A stretch of 64,000 nucleotides of DNA from Chthonobacter albigriseus (GTDB taxonomy: Bacteria; Pseudomonadota; Alphaproteobacteria; Rhizobiales; Pleomorphomonadaceae), in contig NZ_JACDIT010000004.1 of the NCBI RefSeq assembly GCF_013839445.1, positions 186,001 to 250,000 of the forward strand. Direction: 5' to 3'. The position numbers and the translations under genes were made by a program. The notes beneath the pieces were generated by a model. The model did no database searches. It was not told the origin of the DNA and worked only from the letters and a program-made list of their open reading frames with translations. Positions within the stretch are counted from its first letter, which is position 1. Each line of letters begins with the position of its first letter. Below are positions 50,941 to 59,592 of the stretch, piece by piece.

Positions 50941-51345
50941 TCAGCGTCCGGCCTCGATAACGACGGCGCCGCTCGCGTCTCGCAGCAACAGCCGCCCGTT
51001 CTCGATTGCCCAGGTCTTCACCTGCCGCGTCAGGGCCTGGAGGAACACCCGCTCCGCCTCGTTGGCGGCCGCATCCAGGCAGGCCATCTTGGTGGCGGCC
51101 ATCGGTCCGAAGTCCAGCCGGTCCGCCTGCACCCGCATCGGCCCCGAAAAGCGATTGCAGCCCGAGAATCCGGAAACCTTTCCCTCGGCGAAGTTCAGCG
51201 TAGGCGCCCGGTCTCCTGCCGCCACGAGAGCGCCGGCGACCGCCGACACCGTCCACGGACCGCCGGCAAGGCCACCGTCTGGCCCGGCATGAACGCATCC
51301 CGTCATCAGGGTCACCGCGAGAAGTCCGAGGAAGATCAGCCGCAT
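50941..51345 (-). CDS. META-domain lipoprotein (HslJ-like)
   Basis: A 134-residue lipoprotein. The signal peptide ends in the lipobox LMTGC (Cys17). The META domain follows, with GGPWTVSAVAG, the signature FSGCNRFSGPMR and MAATKMACLD (two cysteines that may pair), then FLQAL. META domains occur in HslJ, a heat-inducible outer-membrane protein linked to novobiocin tolerance; the role here is unknown. It sits between queA and tgt on the same strand (33 and 70 bp gaps), where related genomes usually have the two Q-pathway genes adjacent. Confidence 0.85.
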   Translation of the reverse strand: MRLIFLGLLAVTLMTGCVHAGPDGGLAGGPWTVSAVAGALVAAGDRAPTLNFAEGKVSGFSGCNRFSGPMRVQADRLDFGPMAATKMACLDAAANEAERVFLQALTRQVKTWAIENGRLLLRDASGAVVIEAGR

Positions 51346-51378
51346 CGTCGTTGCCCCATTCGTGCCGGCTCGCCCGTT

Positions 51379-52479
51379 CTAACCTGCCGCGCCTTCGCAT
51401 GGAAACAGCAGCGAAGCATCGCCATAGGAGTAGAATCGGTATCCCGAGGCGATCGCATGCGCATAGGCGGCACGCATCGTCTCCAGGCCGGAAAAGGCGG
51501 ACACCAGCATGAACAGGGTCGACTTCGGCAGGTGGAAGTTGGTCATCAAGACGTCCACCGCCCGGAACCGATAGCCAGGCGTGATGAAGATCTCGGTCGG
51601 CCCGGCGAACGGACGGATGATCCCGTCCTCGCCCGTGGCGCTCTCCAGCAATCGCAGCGACGTGGTGCCGACGGCGACGATCCGCCCGCCGCGCGCCCGG
51701 ACCGCATTCAGCGCAGCCGCGGTTTCCGTCGAAACGGACCCGATCTCGGCGTGCATCCTGTGCTCCGCCGTATCCTCGGCCTTGACCGGAAGGAACGTGC
51801 CGGCGCCGACATGCAATGTCACGAAGTGGCGCTCCACGCCTCGCGCGTCGAGGGCGTCGAACAAGCGTGGCGTGAAGTGCAGGCCCGCAGTCGGGGCAGC
51901 AACCGCCCCCTCCTCCCGCGCATAGATGGTCTGGTAGTCCGCCCGGTCGCGCTCGTCCTCCGGCCGCTTGGCCGCAATGTAAGGCGGCAGCGGAATATGC
52001 CCGACCGCCGCGATGGCCTCGTCGAGAGCCGGACCGGTCAGGTCGAAGGCGAACGTCACGTCGCCCTCCTCGCCCTTCTCGGCCACCGAACCCTCCAGCC
52101 TGCCGAGCAGGCAGACCATCCCGCCGGACTCCGCGCCATCCCCGAAACGGATGCGATCGCCCGGCTTCAGCTTCCTGGCGCCCTTGACGAACGCCTTCCA
52201 GCGATCGGCTGCAACGCGCATGTGCAGGGTGGCGGAGAACCGGACGGGCTCGACGCCGTCACGAAGGCGAACGCCCTCCAACTGCGCAGGGATCACCCGG
52301 GTGTCGTTGAACACCAGCGCATCGCCGGGCCGCAGCAGGTCGGCAAGGTCGCCGACGCCGCGATCTTCGAGCGTCCTTCCGGGGCGAACGACGAGCATGC
52401 GTGCTGCATCGCGCGGATCCGCCGGGCGAAGGGCAATCCGTTCCGACGGAAGCTCGAAGTCAAAACAGGACACGCGCAT
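51379..52479 (-). CDS. queA: S-adenosylmethionine:tRNA ribosyltransferase-isomerase
   Basis: A 366-residue enzyme that adds the epoxycyclopentandiol ring from SAM to preQ1-tRNA, the step after Tgt. Family blocks: [59 protein letters not shown] (in part), [23 protein letters not shown], and the end [11 protein letters not shown]. Complete and of usual length. Adjacent genes tgt (same pathway) and, upstream, the inserted glycosyltransferase. Confidence 0.95.
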   Translation of the reverse strand: MRVSCFDFELPSERIALRPADPRDAARMLVVRPGRTLEDRGVGDLADLLRPGDALVFNDTRVIPAQLEGVRLRDGVEPVRFSATLHMRVAADRWKAFVKGARKLKPGDRIRFGDGAESGGMVCLLGRLEGSVAEKGEEGDVTFAFDLTGPALDEAIAAVGHIPLPPYIAAKRPEDERDRADYQTIYAREEGAVAAPTAGLHFTPRLFDALDARGVERHFVTLHVGAGTFLPVKAEDTAEHRMHAEIGSVSTETAAALNAVRARGGRIVAVGTTSLRLLESATGEDGIIRPFAGPTEIFITPGYRFRAVDVLMTNFHLPKSTLFMLVSAFSGLETMRAAYAHAIASGYRFYSYGDASLLFPCEGAAG

Positions 52480-52506
52480 AGACGTTACCCCGGTCCAAGG
52501 GCCAGT

Positions 52507-53391
52507 TCAGGTCGGCTCTGCGATGGACTGCTCAATCAATCCGCGGAGCGCCGCAACGTGCTCCTGACGCCCCGCCTCCGAACGGTGTCCCATGCTTCCG
52601 ATGTGGCAGAAAGTCCGGTCGACGAAGGCGCCGGCATTATTCACGAGGCCGGCGGGATGCTCGTCGTCCGCTGGTTCGCTTGGAAACAAAAGCGTTGCGC
52701 GATCGAGACCCTTGTAGATCGAGTGCCAGTTGCACCCGCCTGTGTCTAGCCAGAGCGACTGGTCATGATTGAAGTCGAACGTCACATCGCCAAGGGACGC
52801 GAGATTGAAGAACGCATATCCGGGCCACAGATACCATGCGCCCGGCGCGAACCGGGACGTTCTTTCCAGTCCGTAAACGGGTTGATTTTCAATGACGTGC
52901 GAGACTGGATCCGGACCGAACGGGAAGCAATCGTGGTCGAGCACGCCGAAGCTCACAGGGCGAGCCTTCAGGATCACGTTGCGGACAATCCAGTTGATGG
53001 CGATTCCATGACTCCGGTTGATGCTCCACTCCGGGTTCGGCGGCAGCCCGACGTAGAGCACACCGGCGCTGTCGCATATCCGGCGGATCTCGTCGCGAGC
53101 CTGTGCTTGGTTTGAGTTGTCGGCGACGATGAGCCGCCATTGCGGCATGTGCCGGGCGACAGCGCGGACCATCAGGTCGATAAGCCAGGGTTTGTTGAAA
53201 GCGATCGTCGCGAGGAGCTTCGGGTGCCCCCGCTCGGCAAGGGCGCGCAACACGGCCTCGGTATCCGGGCTTTGACGAGAACAGTAGATCCGGCTAACCA
53301 GAGAGTTGCGCCGATACTTGAGGCGATCTGTGATGGGCAGTAGCTTCCGCCAGTCTCGGACAGTATACTTCCGCTTCACAATCTTGGACAT
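52507..53391 (-). CDS. GT-A-type glycosyltransferase-like protein, probably acquired
   Basis: About 294 residues, resembling family-2-like glycosyltransferases. A first nucleotide-sugar strand-helix pattern (LLATIAFNKPWLIDLMVRAV, then WRLIVADNSN) is followed by a DxD-like metal motif in VLDHDCFPFG near residue 155 and a WxWPGYAFF-type acceptor region near 190. Base composition is lower in G+C than both neighbours. It lies between queA and ppi, genes otherwise contiguous in relatives. The ATG at 53391 has GGGGG nine bases upstream; the ppi terminator ends only 12 bases before the start, so its promoter must lie inside ppi or transcription must read through. Acceptor unknown; a surface-glycan role is likely. 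Confidence 0.6.
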   Translation of the reverse strand: MSKIVKRKYTVRDWRKLLPITDRLKYRRNSLVSRIYCSRQSPDTEAVLRALAERGHPKLLATIAFNKPWLIDLMVRAVARHMPQWRLIVADNSNQAQARDEIRRICDSAGVLYVGLPPNPEWSINRSHGIAINWIVRNVILKARPVSFGVLDHDCFPFGPDPVSHVIENQPVYGLERTSRFAPGAWYLWPGYAFFNLASLGDVTFDFNHDQSLWLDTGGCNWHSIYKGLDRATLLFPSEPADDEHPAGLVNNAGAFVDRTFCHIGSMGHRSEAGRQEHVAALRGLIEQSIAEPT

Positions 53392-53403
53392 GGTCGCCCC
53401 CAG

Positions 53404-53436
53404 CAAAAGAGGTGCCGTCGGTAAACCGACGACACC
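53404..53436 (-). terminator. Rho-independent terminator after the ppi genes
   Basis: On the minus strand just past the ppi stop: GGTGTCGTCGG, loop TTTA, CCGACGGCACC, then TCTTTTGC. The eleven-base-pair stem has one G-T pair. It lies immediately before the glycosyltransferase start. Confidence 0.75.
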
Positions 53437-53443
53437 CTATTTC

Positions 53444-53923
53444 TCATGCCGCGATGTCGGCTGCGACCTTGACGCTGACCATCTTGTCCGGATCACGGAC
53501 CGGCTCGCCGCGCTTGATCTGGTCCACGTTCTCCATGCCTTCGATCACCTTGCCCCAGACGGTGTACTGCTTGTCCAGGAAGCGGGCGTCGTCGAAGCAG
53601 ATGAAGAACTGGCTGTTGGCGCTGTTCGGGTTCTGCGCCCTCGCCATCGAGGCGGTGCCGCGGACGTGCGGCTCGTTGTTGAACTCCGCCTTCAGGTCCG
53701 GGTACTGCGAGCCGCCGGTGCCGGTGCCCCGCGGGCAGCCGGTCTGGGCCATGAAGCCCTCGATCACCCGGTGGAACACGATCCCGTCGTAGAAGCCTTC
53801 ACGGACGAGTTTCTTGATGTGCGCCACATGGTTCGGCGCCACGTCGGGGCGCATCTCGATCACCACGCGACCCTTGGTGGTCTCGATCACCAGGGTGTTT
53901 TCCGGATCTTTGTACTCGGCCAT
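53444..53923 (-). CDS. Cytoplasmic cyclophilin-type peptidyl-prolyl isomerase
   Basis: A 159-residue cyclophilin without a signal peptide. Active-site blocks: FYDGIVFHRVIEGFMAQTG (residues about 43-61, catalytic Arg in FHRV), GTASMARA, NSANSQFFICF and FLDKQYTVWGKVIEGM. It catalyses cis-trans isomerisation of Xaa-Pro bonds. It follows an exported paralogue by 34 bp, the common paired arrangement in alphaproteobacteria. Confidence 0.94.
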   Translation of the reverse strand: MAEYKDPENTLVIETTKGRVVIEMRPDVAPNHVAHIKKLVREGFYDGIVFHRVIEGFMAQTGCPRGTGTGGSQYPDLKAEFNNEPHVRGTASMARAQNPNSANSQFFICFDDARFLDKQYTVWGKVIEGMENVDQIKRGEPVRDPDKMVSVKVAADIAA

Positions 53924-53957
53924 TGCGAGGGCCTCCTTCTCTTTCGCTTGGGAAACT

Positions 53958-54491
53958 TCAGGGCTGCGACGCCAGCCGCGCCGTCACGATCTTGTCCGGA
54001 TCGGCCGGGGGTTCGCCCTTGTTGATCTTGTCCACGTTCTCCATGCCCTCGGTCACCTCGCCCCAGACGGTGTACTGGCCGTTGAGGAAGCCGCCATCGG
54101 CGAACATGATGAAGAACTGGGAGTTGGCGCTGTCGGGGTCCTGCGACCGCGCCGCCCCCACCACGCCGCGGCCGAAGTGGGTGTCTGTGAACTCGGCCGG
54201 CACGTCGGGCAGATCGGATCCGCCCATGCCCGTGCCCGTCGGATCGCCTGTCTGGGCCATGAAGCCGTCGATCACGCGGTGAAAGACGATGCCGTCGTAG
54301 AACTTCTGACCGACCAGCGCCTTGACGTGCGCCACGTGCTTGGGCGCGAGGTCCGGCCGGAGCGCGATCACCACGCGGCCCTTGGTGGTTTCGAGCACCA
54401 GCGTGTTCTCCGGGTCGGCCGCGGAGGCGGCGATCGGCGCGACGGCGAGGAGGACGAAGGCGGCGGCGGCCGCGATGAGGGATCGGATCAT
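53958..54491 (-). CDS. Exported cyclophilin-type peptidyl-prolyl isomerase
   Basis: A 177-residue cyclophilin with an N-terminal signal peptide (about 1-25, cleavage near SAADP). The catalytic region is the same as in its neighbour: FYDGIVFHRVIDGFMAQTG, GAARSQDPDSANSQFFIMF, and NGQYTVWGEV. It would assist folding in the periplasm. The gene lies between coaD (27 bp) and the cytoplasmic paralogue, in one operon. Confidence 0.94.
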   Translation of the reverse strand: MIRSLIAAAAAFVLLAVAPIAASAADPENTLVLETTKGRVVIALRPDLAPKHVAHVKALVGQKFYDGIVFHRVIDGFMAQTGDPTGTGMGGSDLPDVPAEFTDTHFGRGVVGAARSQDPDSANSQFFIMFADGGFLNGQYTVWGEVTEGMENVDKINKGEPPADPDKIVTARLASQP

Positions 54492-54518
54492 GGCGTCTCC
54501 TGAAGGTGTCGTTTTGGG

Positions 54519-55013
54519 TCAGCGGGGTGTGCGGGCCTTCAGCATGTCCGCCACGTCGGGCGGAACGAAGGCCGAAAGATCGCCGCCGAGCGCGGCCACC
54601 TGGCGCACCAGGCTGGAAGCGATATGGCGCACATCCGCCGAGGCGGCGAGGTAGATCACGTCGATCTCCGGTGCGAGGGCGGCGTTCATGCCGGCCATCT
54701 GCGCCTCGTAGTCGAAATCGGTCGTGTTCCGGATGCCTCGAACGATCACGCCCGCCCCGTGCGCCCGCGCCGCATCCACCACGAGCCCGTCGAAGGTGAC
54801 GATCTCGATCTGCGCGCCGGTCTCCGCCCGGATGGACTCCACGGCCCGACCGATCATCGAAATCCGCTCTTCTGCGCTGAAAAGCGCCTTCTTGGCGTGG
54901 TGCACGCCGATCGCGATCACCAGCGTCTCGAACAGCCGCGCGGCCCGGCGCACCACGTCGATGTGGCCGAAGGTGATCGGGTCGAAGGATCCGGAATAGA
55001 GCGCCGTTCTCAT
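54519..55013 (-). CDS. coaD: Phosphopantetheine adenylyltransferase
   Basis: A 164-residue enzyme that adenylates 4'-phosphopantetheine, the fourth step of CoA synthesis. The nucleotidyltransferase motif T-x-GH is at residues 14-17 in SGSFDPITFGHID. VRGIRNTTDFDYEAQMAGMN and the final HIASSLVRQVAALGGD (counterpart of the ISS block) are present. It begins the coaD-ppi-ppi set. In related genomes gyrA lies directly upstream; here that place is taken by a 248 bp gap and small divergent genes. Confidence 0.95.
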   Translation of the reverse strand: MRTALYSGSFDPITFGHIDVVRRAARLFETLVIAIGVHHAKKALFSAEERISMIGRAVESIRAETGAQIEIVTFDGLVVDAARAHGAGVIVRGIRNTTDFDYEAQMAGMNAALAPEIDVIYLAASADVRHIASSLVRQVAALGGDLSAFVPPDVADMLKARTPR

Positions 55014-55261
55014 GGGAGGAAACGCTTAGCTGAACCGCTGGAGGATCACAACGGGGGCAGCCGCCGGCCCGCTCCCCCGCGTTGCGTCCCGCCCTGTCCG
55101 CCCACCCCTTCTGGGCCAGGCGGGCCGGAGGAGAAACACACCGGTAAGCAAGTATTAAGCTTGTCGAACGGTCAACGGGATCAATCGCCTTTGAGTAAGA
55201 CTTGAATAAGCATTGCGACCGAAACTTGGTCTCACGGGGCACTTCAGTGGAGGAGGGGACA

Positions 55262-55525
55262 ATGATCCATATCGCGTTTCCCGCGCAACTGAAGCGTGTC
55301 GGCCTGGCGGCCGCCGCGTCCGTGGTGGCCTTCGGGCTCATCGGCGCCTCGACATACGAATTCTCTCTCATCGGCAAGGCCGACCGACCGCCGTCACCGG
55401 CCGACTGCCGGTCTGACAGGATGAGCGGCGTCGGAGACTGCGCCGGCATAGATCTGCCGATGACCACGACCGAGGCCTACGAAGTGGCTCCGGGCTTGAC
55501 AATCGTGGAACGGGTCGACGGCTGA
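55262..55525 (+). CDS. Small exported protein of unknown function, first of a pair
   Basis: An 87-residue product. A signal sequence (about 1-30, LKRVGLAAAASVVAFGLIGAS) precedes a short mature part with two cysteines (in PADCRSD and VGDCAGID), which may form a disulfide, and the end APGLTIVERVDG. The ribosome site GGAGGAGG is unusually strong, five bases from the ATG, so expression should be high. I do not recognise a family. Its C-terminal G-L-T-x-V-x-R-V-D resembles G-I-S-x-L-x-R-I-D in the next gene, hinting at distant paralogy. Gap to the next gene 204 bp. Confidence 0.6.
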   Translation: MIHIAFPAQLKRVGLAAAASVVAFGLIGASTYEFSLIGKADRPPSPADCRSDRMSGVGDCAGIDLPMTTTEAYEVAPGLTIVERVDG

Positions 55526-55729
55526 GACCTCCCTCCGGAGGAACCAATCTCACCGACCTGTGTTGATGTGAGTACAAGATCTACACGGATCTTTGAGTGG
55601 GTTGTTCATCAGGTATCTCGTAACATGACAGCCATGGAAACATCTGTACCGTCCCACTCAGCGTATCGCGCCCAAGTCGTCGCGAACGATGCTTTCGAGT
55701 TGGCCGGCCAAAGAGGTAGGGACATCATC

Positions 55730-55972
55730 ATGAAGTCCTCGACGACACTCGTGACGTTCGGCTGCGCCGCGGCGGTCGCCCTGGCGCTCGTCGGAGCCGC
55801 CTACGCCGTCGACGTTCCCGCCGGCGAAAAGTCCGACCTGATCCAGAAGGGCGACCTGATCGCCCCCACAGTCTCGGTCAGCCCCGATACCCTCACCGTC
55901 GAGGAGGTGAACCTCGACGCCGGTATCTCCAACCTGATCCGGATCGACACGCAGCCTTCCGCGGCTCTCTGA
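55730..55972 (+). CDS. Small exported protein of unknown function, second of a pair
   Basis: An 80-residue product with a signal peptide (cleavage likely after AAYA, residue 29) and an acidic mature part of about 50 residues without cysteines: GEKSDLIQKGDLI, then a Val/Thr-rich stretch and NLIRIDTQPSAAL. AGGTAGGGA lies about eight bases upstream of ATG 55730; an earlier in-frame start at 55568 adds a non-exported extension and is rejected. A strong terminator follows. No family recognised. Confidence 0.6.
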   Translation: MKSSTTLVTFGCAAAVALALVGAAYAVDVPAGEKSDLIQKGDLIAPTVSVSPDTLTVEEVNLDAGISNLIRIDTQPSAAL

Positions 55973-56048
55973 ACGGCGACCACCGGCAAGTGAGGTTGTC
56001 GTTTACCGTCCATCGCAGCGAAACATTCATTTGTTCACGATGTTTGTA

Positions 56049-56087
56049 GCGCCCGGCACCCACAGGGATTGCCGGGTGCATTTTTTT
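56049..56087 (+). terminator. Strong rho-independent terminator after the small exported gene
   Basis: GCGCCCGGCA (56049-56058) pairs with TGCCGGGTGC (56070-56079) over ten bases with one wobble; the loop could add CCC/GGG pairing. It is followed by ATTTTTTTA. Lying 76 bp beyond the stop at 55972, it is one of the clearest terminators in the window and supports the reality of the small gene. Confidence 0.88.
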
Positions 56088-56219
56088 ACGACCGTTCTGT
56101 TACCGACAAAAAAGATTGGATCTTAACCGTGCTCCGGGGCGTTCCGGTCGGGCAAAGAGGACAGGTGGCAGAAGCCGCCGTCGGACCCGGAACCCAGAAG
56201 TCCCACCAGAGTCGAGTAC

Positions 56220-56411
56220 ATGTTCAACAATTATCTCGTCGAAGTCGGAAACCACCCCGTCGGCATTCTGGTCAAGGAGGGTGAATCCTACGCCTTCCAT
56301 GCTCTCGACAGTGAAGTCACCGGCCTGGAGGGCCTCCGATTCCCGGACGCGGTCGCAGCCGAGCGCGCCGCCCGCAAGGCGATCGGCCGCCACCCGCGCA
56401 AGCAGGCCTGA
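56220..56411 (+). CDS. Small conserved-looking hypothetical protein
   Basis: A 63-residue cytoplasmic protein: NNYLVEVGNHPVGILVKEG, then SYAFHALDSEVTGLEG and a basic helix AAERAARKAIGRHPRKQA. The alternation of strands followed by an Ala/Arg helix resembles small unnamed proteins common in Hyphomicrobiales, but I cannot name a family. The ribosome site is weak (GAG nine bases upstream). It converges on parC with a strong hairpin between them. Confidence 0.55.
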   Translation: MFNNYLVEVGNHPVGILVKEGESYAFHALDSEVTGLEGLRFPDAVAAERAARKAIGRHPRKQA

Positions 56412-56431
56412 CAACCAGCCGCGACGATCAC

Positions 56432-56460
56432 GGCCCGCGTTGCTTCGCGTAACGCGGGCC
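56432..56460. terminator. Hairpin between convergent small gene and parC
   Basis: GGCCCGCGTT (56432-56441) and AACGCGGGCC (56451-56460) form a perfect ten-base-pair stem with a nine-base loop, midway between the stops of two convergent genes. There is no T tract on either side, so it may be a bidirectional weak terminator or a processing hairpin. Confidence 0.5.
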
Positions 56461-56482
56461 CTAGTCGCCAACTCGGTCTCCG

Positions 56483-58756
56483 TCAGAAGCCGCGCGGCCC
56501 GAATCGGTTGGTCTTCGGGAATCCGGTTGGCGGCAGCCGTCCTGCCGTCGCGCGGTCGCCCAGCCAGTCAGCCAGATCCTGCATCGTGCGCAGGAATACG
56601 CGGCCGCCCGCATCCGTCCAGGTCAGCCCCTTCTCAGCCGTGAACACCCGCACGTCCGCCACACCGCCGTCCTTGTAGCGTTGCAGGCGCACGCCCTTGC
56701 CGCGCGTCATCTCCGGCACCTGGGACAGCGGAAACACCAGGAACTTCCGGTTCTCGCCGATCATCGCCACCTGATCGCCGTCGGCCTCCGCAACGCGGAT
56801 CGCTTTGGCGCCCGAACCGAGGTTCAGCGCCTGCTTGCCCTTGCGCGTGTTGGCGACGAGGTCCGCCTCCGCCGTCACGAAGCCATAGCCGTCGCTGGAC
56901 ATCAGGAGCAGCTTGCGGTCGGGCTTGTGGACGAACACATCGACCACGTCGGCCCCTTCGTCCAGGTCCACCATCAGGCGAACCGGCTCGCCCGTCGACC
57001 GTCCGCCCGGCAGCTTGTCTGCGCCTACCGTGTACATCTTGCCCGCATCGGAGAACACCATCAGCTTGTCCGTAGTCTCCGCCTTGAAGGAGATCGCGAG
57101 CTTGTCGCCGGCCTTGAACTGCAGGCCGGAGAGGTCCGCGATATGGCCCTTGAGCGCCCGGATCCAGCCCTTCTCCGACAGCACCACGGTGATTGGCTCA
57201 CGCTCGATCAGCGCCTGACTGACGTCCTCGGCCTGGTGCACCGAGGCGGACCCGAAGCCGGTGCGGCGCTTGCCGAGCGGCGTGTTCGGGCCGAAAGCTT
57301 TCTTCACTTCGCCGATCTGCCACTTCACCGTCTTCCACTGCTTGGCCTCTGAAGCGAGCAGCGCCTCGATCCCGGCCTTCTCCTCGCTGAGCTCGGCGTG
57401 CTCCTTGCGGATCTCCATCTCCTCCAGCTTGCGCAGATTGCGCAGCCGCATGTTGAGGATGGCGTCCGCCTGGACCTCGTTGAGTTCGAAGGCGGCGATC
57501 AGTTCCTTCTTCGGCTCGTCCTCCTCGCGGATGATCCGGATCACCTCGTCGAGGTTGAGGTAGGCGATGATGTAGCCGTCCAGCAGTTCCAGCCGGCGGA
57601 CGATCTCATCCAGCCGGTGTCTGGACCTGCGGATCAGCACCTCGCGCCGGTGGTCCAGCCACTCCACCAGCACCTGCTTCAACCCGATGACATTCGGCAC
57701 CTGACCGCGCGACAGCACGTTCATGTTGAGCGGAATGCGCGATTCCAGCTCGCTCAGGCGGAACAGCGCCTCCATCATCAGAGCCGGATCGACGTTGCGG
57801 CTCTTCGGCACGATGACGATCCGGATATCCTCCGCGCTCTCGTCGCGGATGTCCTCGATCAGCGGCAGCTTCCGCTCCTGGACCAGTTCGGCGATCTTTT
57901 CGATCAGCCGCGACTTCTGGACCTGATAGGGGATCTCCGTGATAACGACCTGCCAGGTGCCGCGGTCGAGGTCCTGCTTCTCCCACTTGGCCCGCACCCG
58001 GAACCCGCCGCGGCCGGTCCGGTACGCCTCACGGATCGTCGCGGCGTCCTCCATGATCACGCCGCCCGTCGGGAAGTCGGGCCCCAGGATCGGACGTCCC
58101 GTCGGCGCCATCGGATCGTCGACCAGATCCTCGATAGTGGCGTCAGGCCGATCGATCAGGAGCATCGCCGCATCGCAGAGTTCGGCGGCGTTGTGCGGCG
58201 GGATCGATGTCGCCATGCCGACCGCGATGCCGGACGAGCCGTTCGCCAGGAGGTTCGGGAACGCCCCCGGCAGGACGATCGGCTCCTTGTCGGTGCCGTC
58301 GTAGGTTTCGCGGAAGTCGACAGCGTCCTCGTCCAGACCGTCGAGCAGCAGCCGCGCCACCTCCGTCAGCCGCGCCTCGGTGTAGCGCATTGCCGCGGCG
58401 TTATCGCCGTCCACGTTGCCGAAGTTGCCCTGCCCGTCCACCAGCGGATAACGCTGGGAGAAGTCCTGCGCCAGCCGAACCAGCGCGTCGTAGACCGACT
58501 GGTCCCCGTGCGGGTGGTATTTGCCGATGACGTCGCCGACCACGCGCGCGCACTTCTTGAACGCCGCGCCCGGGTCAAGCCGCAGCAGTCGCATCGCATA
58601 GAGCACGCGCCGATGCACCGGTTTCAGCCCGTCACGCACGTCGGGCAGCGCCCGGTGCATGATCGTGGAGAGCGCGTAGGCGAGATAGCGCTCCTCGAGC
58701 GCCTCCCGCAGATTGACGGGCTCGATGCCGCCGGAGGGAATCAGATCCTTGCCCAT
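56483..58756 (-). CDS. parC: DNA topoisomerase IV subunit A
   Basis: A 757-residue decatenase subunit. Catalytic Tyr Y125 in AAMRYTEA; quinolone region [13 protein letters not shown] with Q86 and D90 (E. coli S80 and E84 positions). It lacks the QRRGGKG GyrA box and has the shorter ParC C-terminal domain, which distinguishes it from the GyrA encoded at 25787. ATG 58756 is preferred; a TTG 14 codons upstream is possible. Located downstream of recO, 88 bp away. Confidence 0.94.
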   Translation of the reverse strand: MGKDLIPSGGIEPVNLREALEERYLAYALSTIMHRALPDVRDGLKPVHRRVLYAMRLLRLDPGAAFKKCARVVGDVIGKYHPHGDQSVYDALVRLAQDFSQRYPLVDGQGNFGNVDGDNAAAMRYTEARLTEVARLLLDGLDEDAVDFRETYDGTDKEPIVLPGAFPNLLANGSSGIAVGMATSIPPHNAAELCDAAMLLIDRPDATIEDLVDDPMAPTGRPILGPDFPTGGVIMEDAATIREAYRTGRGGFRVRAKWEKQDLDRGTWQVVITEIPYQVQKSRLIEKIAELVQERKLPLIEDIRDESAEDIRIVIVPKSRNVDPALMMEALFRLSELESRIPLNMNVLSRGQVPNVIGLKQVLVEWLDHRREVLIRRSRHRLDEIVRRLELLDGYIIAYLNLDEVIRIIREEDEPKKELIAAFELNEVQADAILNMRLRNLRKLEEMEIRKEHAELSEEKAGIEALLASEAKQWKTVKWQIGEVKKAFGPNTPLGKRRTGFGSASVHQAEDVSQALIEREPITVVLSEKGWIRALKGHIADLSGLQFKAGDKLAISFKAETTDKLMVFSDAGKMYTVGADKLPGGRSTGEPVRLMVDLDEGADVVDVFVHKPDRKLLLMSSDGYGFVTAEADLVANTRKGKQALNLGSGAKAIRVAEADGDQVAMIGENRKFLVFPLSQVPEMTRGKGVRLQRYKDGGVADVRVFTAEKGLTWTDAGGRVFLRTMQDLADWLGDRATAGRLPPTGFPKTNRFGPRGF

Positions 58757-58844
58757 GCCCCATTGGGTAGAATCAGGAACGGATCGGGGCAACCGCAAGC
58801 GCGGCCGGAACGGCAGAATTCCGGGGATTGCGCCCTTTTTGACG

Positions 58845-59555
58845 TCAGATCCGCGCCAACAGCTGCGCCCGCGCTTCCGACAGAGGGATCGCGCGCGGAT
58901 CCGCCACGTGGCGGTCCAGGAAGTAGCCCGTCAGCTGGAACGCCGCACGTAGGTCGTCGGCCTCCGGGATGATCGACGCATCGCGCAGAAAGGCCGGCAG
59001 CGGCAGCATGCGGTCGCGGTAGGGCTCGCCCGCCGCCCGGCTTACCGCCCGCGCGCTCTTCGGGCTGACGTAGACGAGATCGGTCGTCGCCCCTGTCGCC
59101 GCGCAGGCGGAAAGGTCCAGGCCGAAGCCGAGCTCGTCGAGCAGCGCCAGCTCGAACCGGACGATCAGCCGTCCGACGTCGAGCGCGTTGTCCATGTGGT
59201 CCAGGATGATTTCCGTCGCTTCGTAGAGCGCCGGATGAGGGTCGCGTTCGGCAAGATACCGGAGGTGGGCGGCGATGATCTGCACGCCGTAGACGCCGAC
59301 CGCGCTCTCCATCAGCCGTGCGGCGCGCGCGGTCACGAGTTCGGCGGTGAACATGCCCAGATGCGCGTCGAGCCGCGCCCGCCACGTCAGCTGCACCGTG
59401 TTGCCGGCCTGGAGCACAGCCGCCACCCGCCTCCCCCGCCCGCCTTTCACCAGCCCCATGTGCCGCCCCCGCTCGGCGGTCATCACTTCCAGGATGACAC
59501 TGCCTTCCCCGTGGGGCCGGCTGCCGAGAACGATGGCGTCGGAGGTCCATTCCAT
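58845..59555 (-). CDS. recO: DNA repair protein RecO
   Basis: A 236-residue RecFOR-pathway mediator that helps load RecA on SSB-coated DNA. It starts [24 protein letters not shown] (in part), the family OB-fold opening, and contains [14 protein letters not shown] and the helical [22 protein letters not shown], followed by [14 protein letters not shown]. Of usual length. It lies 37 bp after era. Confidence 0.93.
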   Translation of the reverse strand: MEWTSDAIVLGSRPHGEGSVILEVMTAERGRHMGLVKGGRGRRVAAVLQAGNTVQLTWRARLDAHLGMFTAELVTARAARLMESAVGVYGVQIIAAHLRYLAERDPHPALYEATEIILDHMDNALDVGRLIVRFELALLDELGFGLDLSACAATGATTDLVYVSPKSARAVSRAAGEPYRDRMLPLPAFLRDASIIPEADDLRAAFQLTGYFLDRHVADPRAIPLSEARAQLLARI

Positions 59556-59592
59556 GCGGCGGCTTCAACGTAGAATGTGGATCGGCTCCGTC

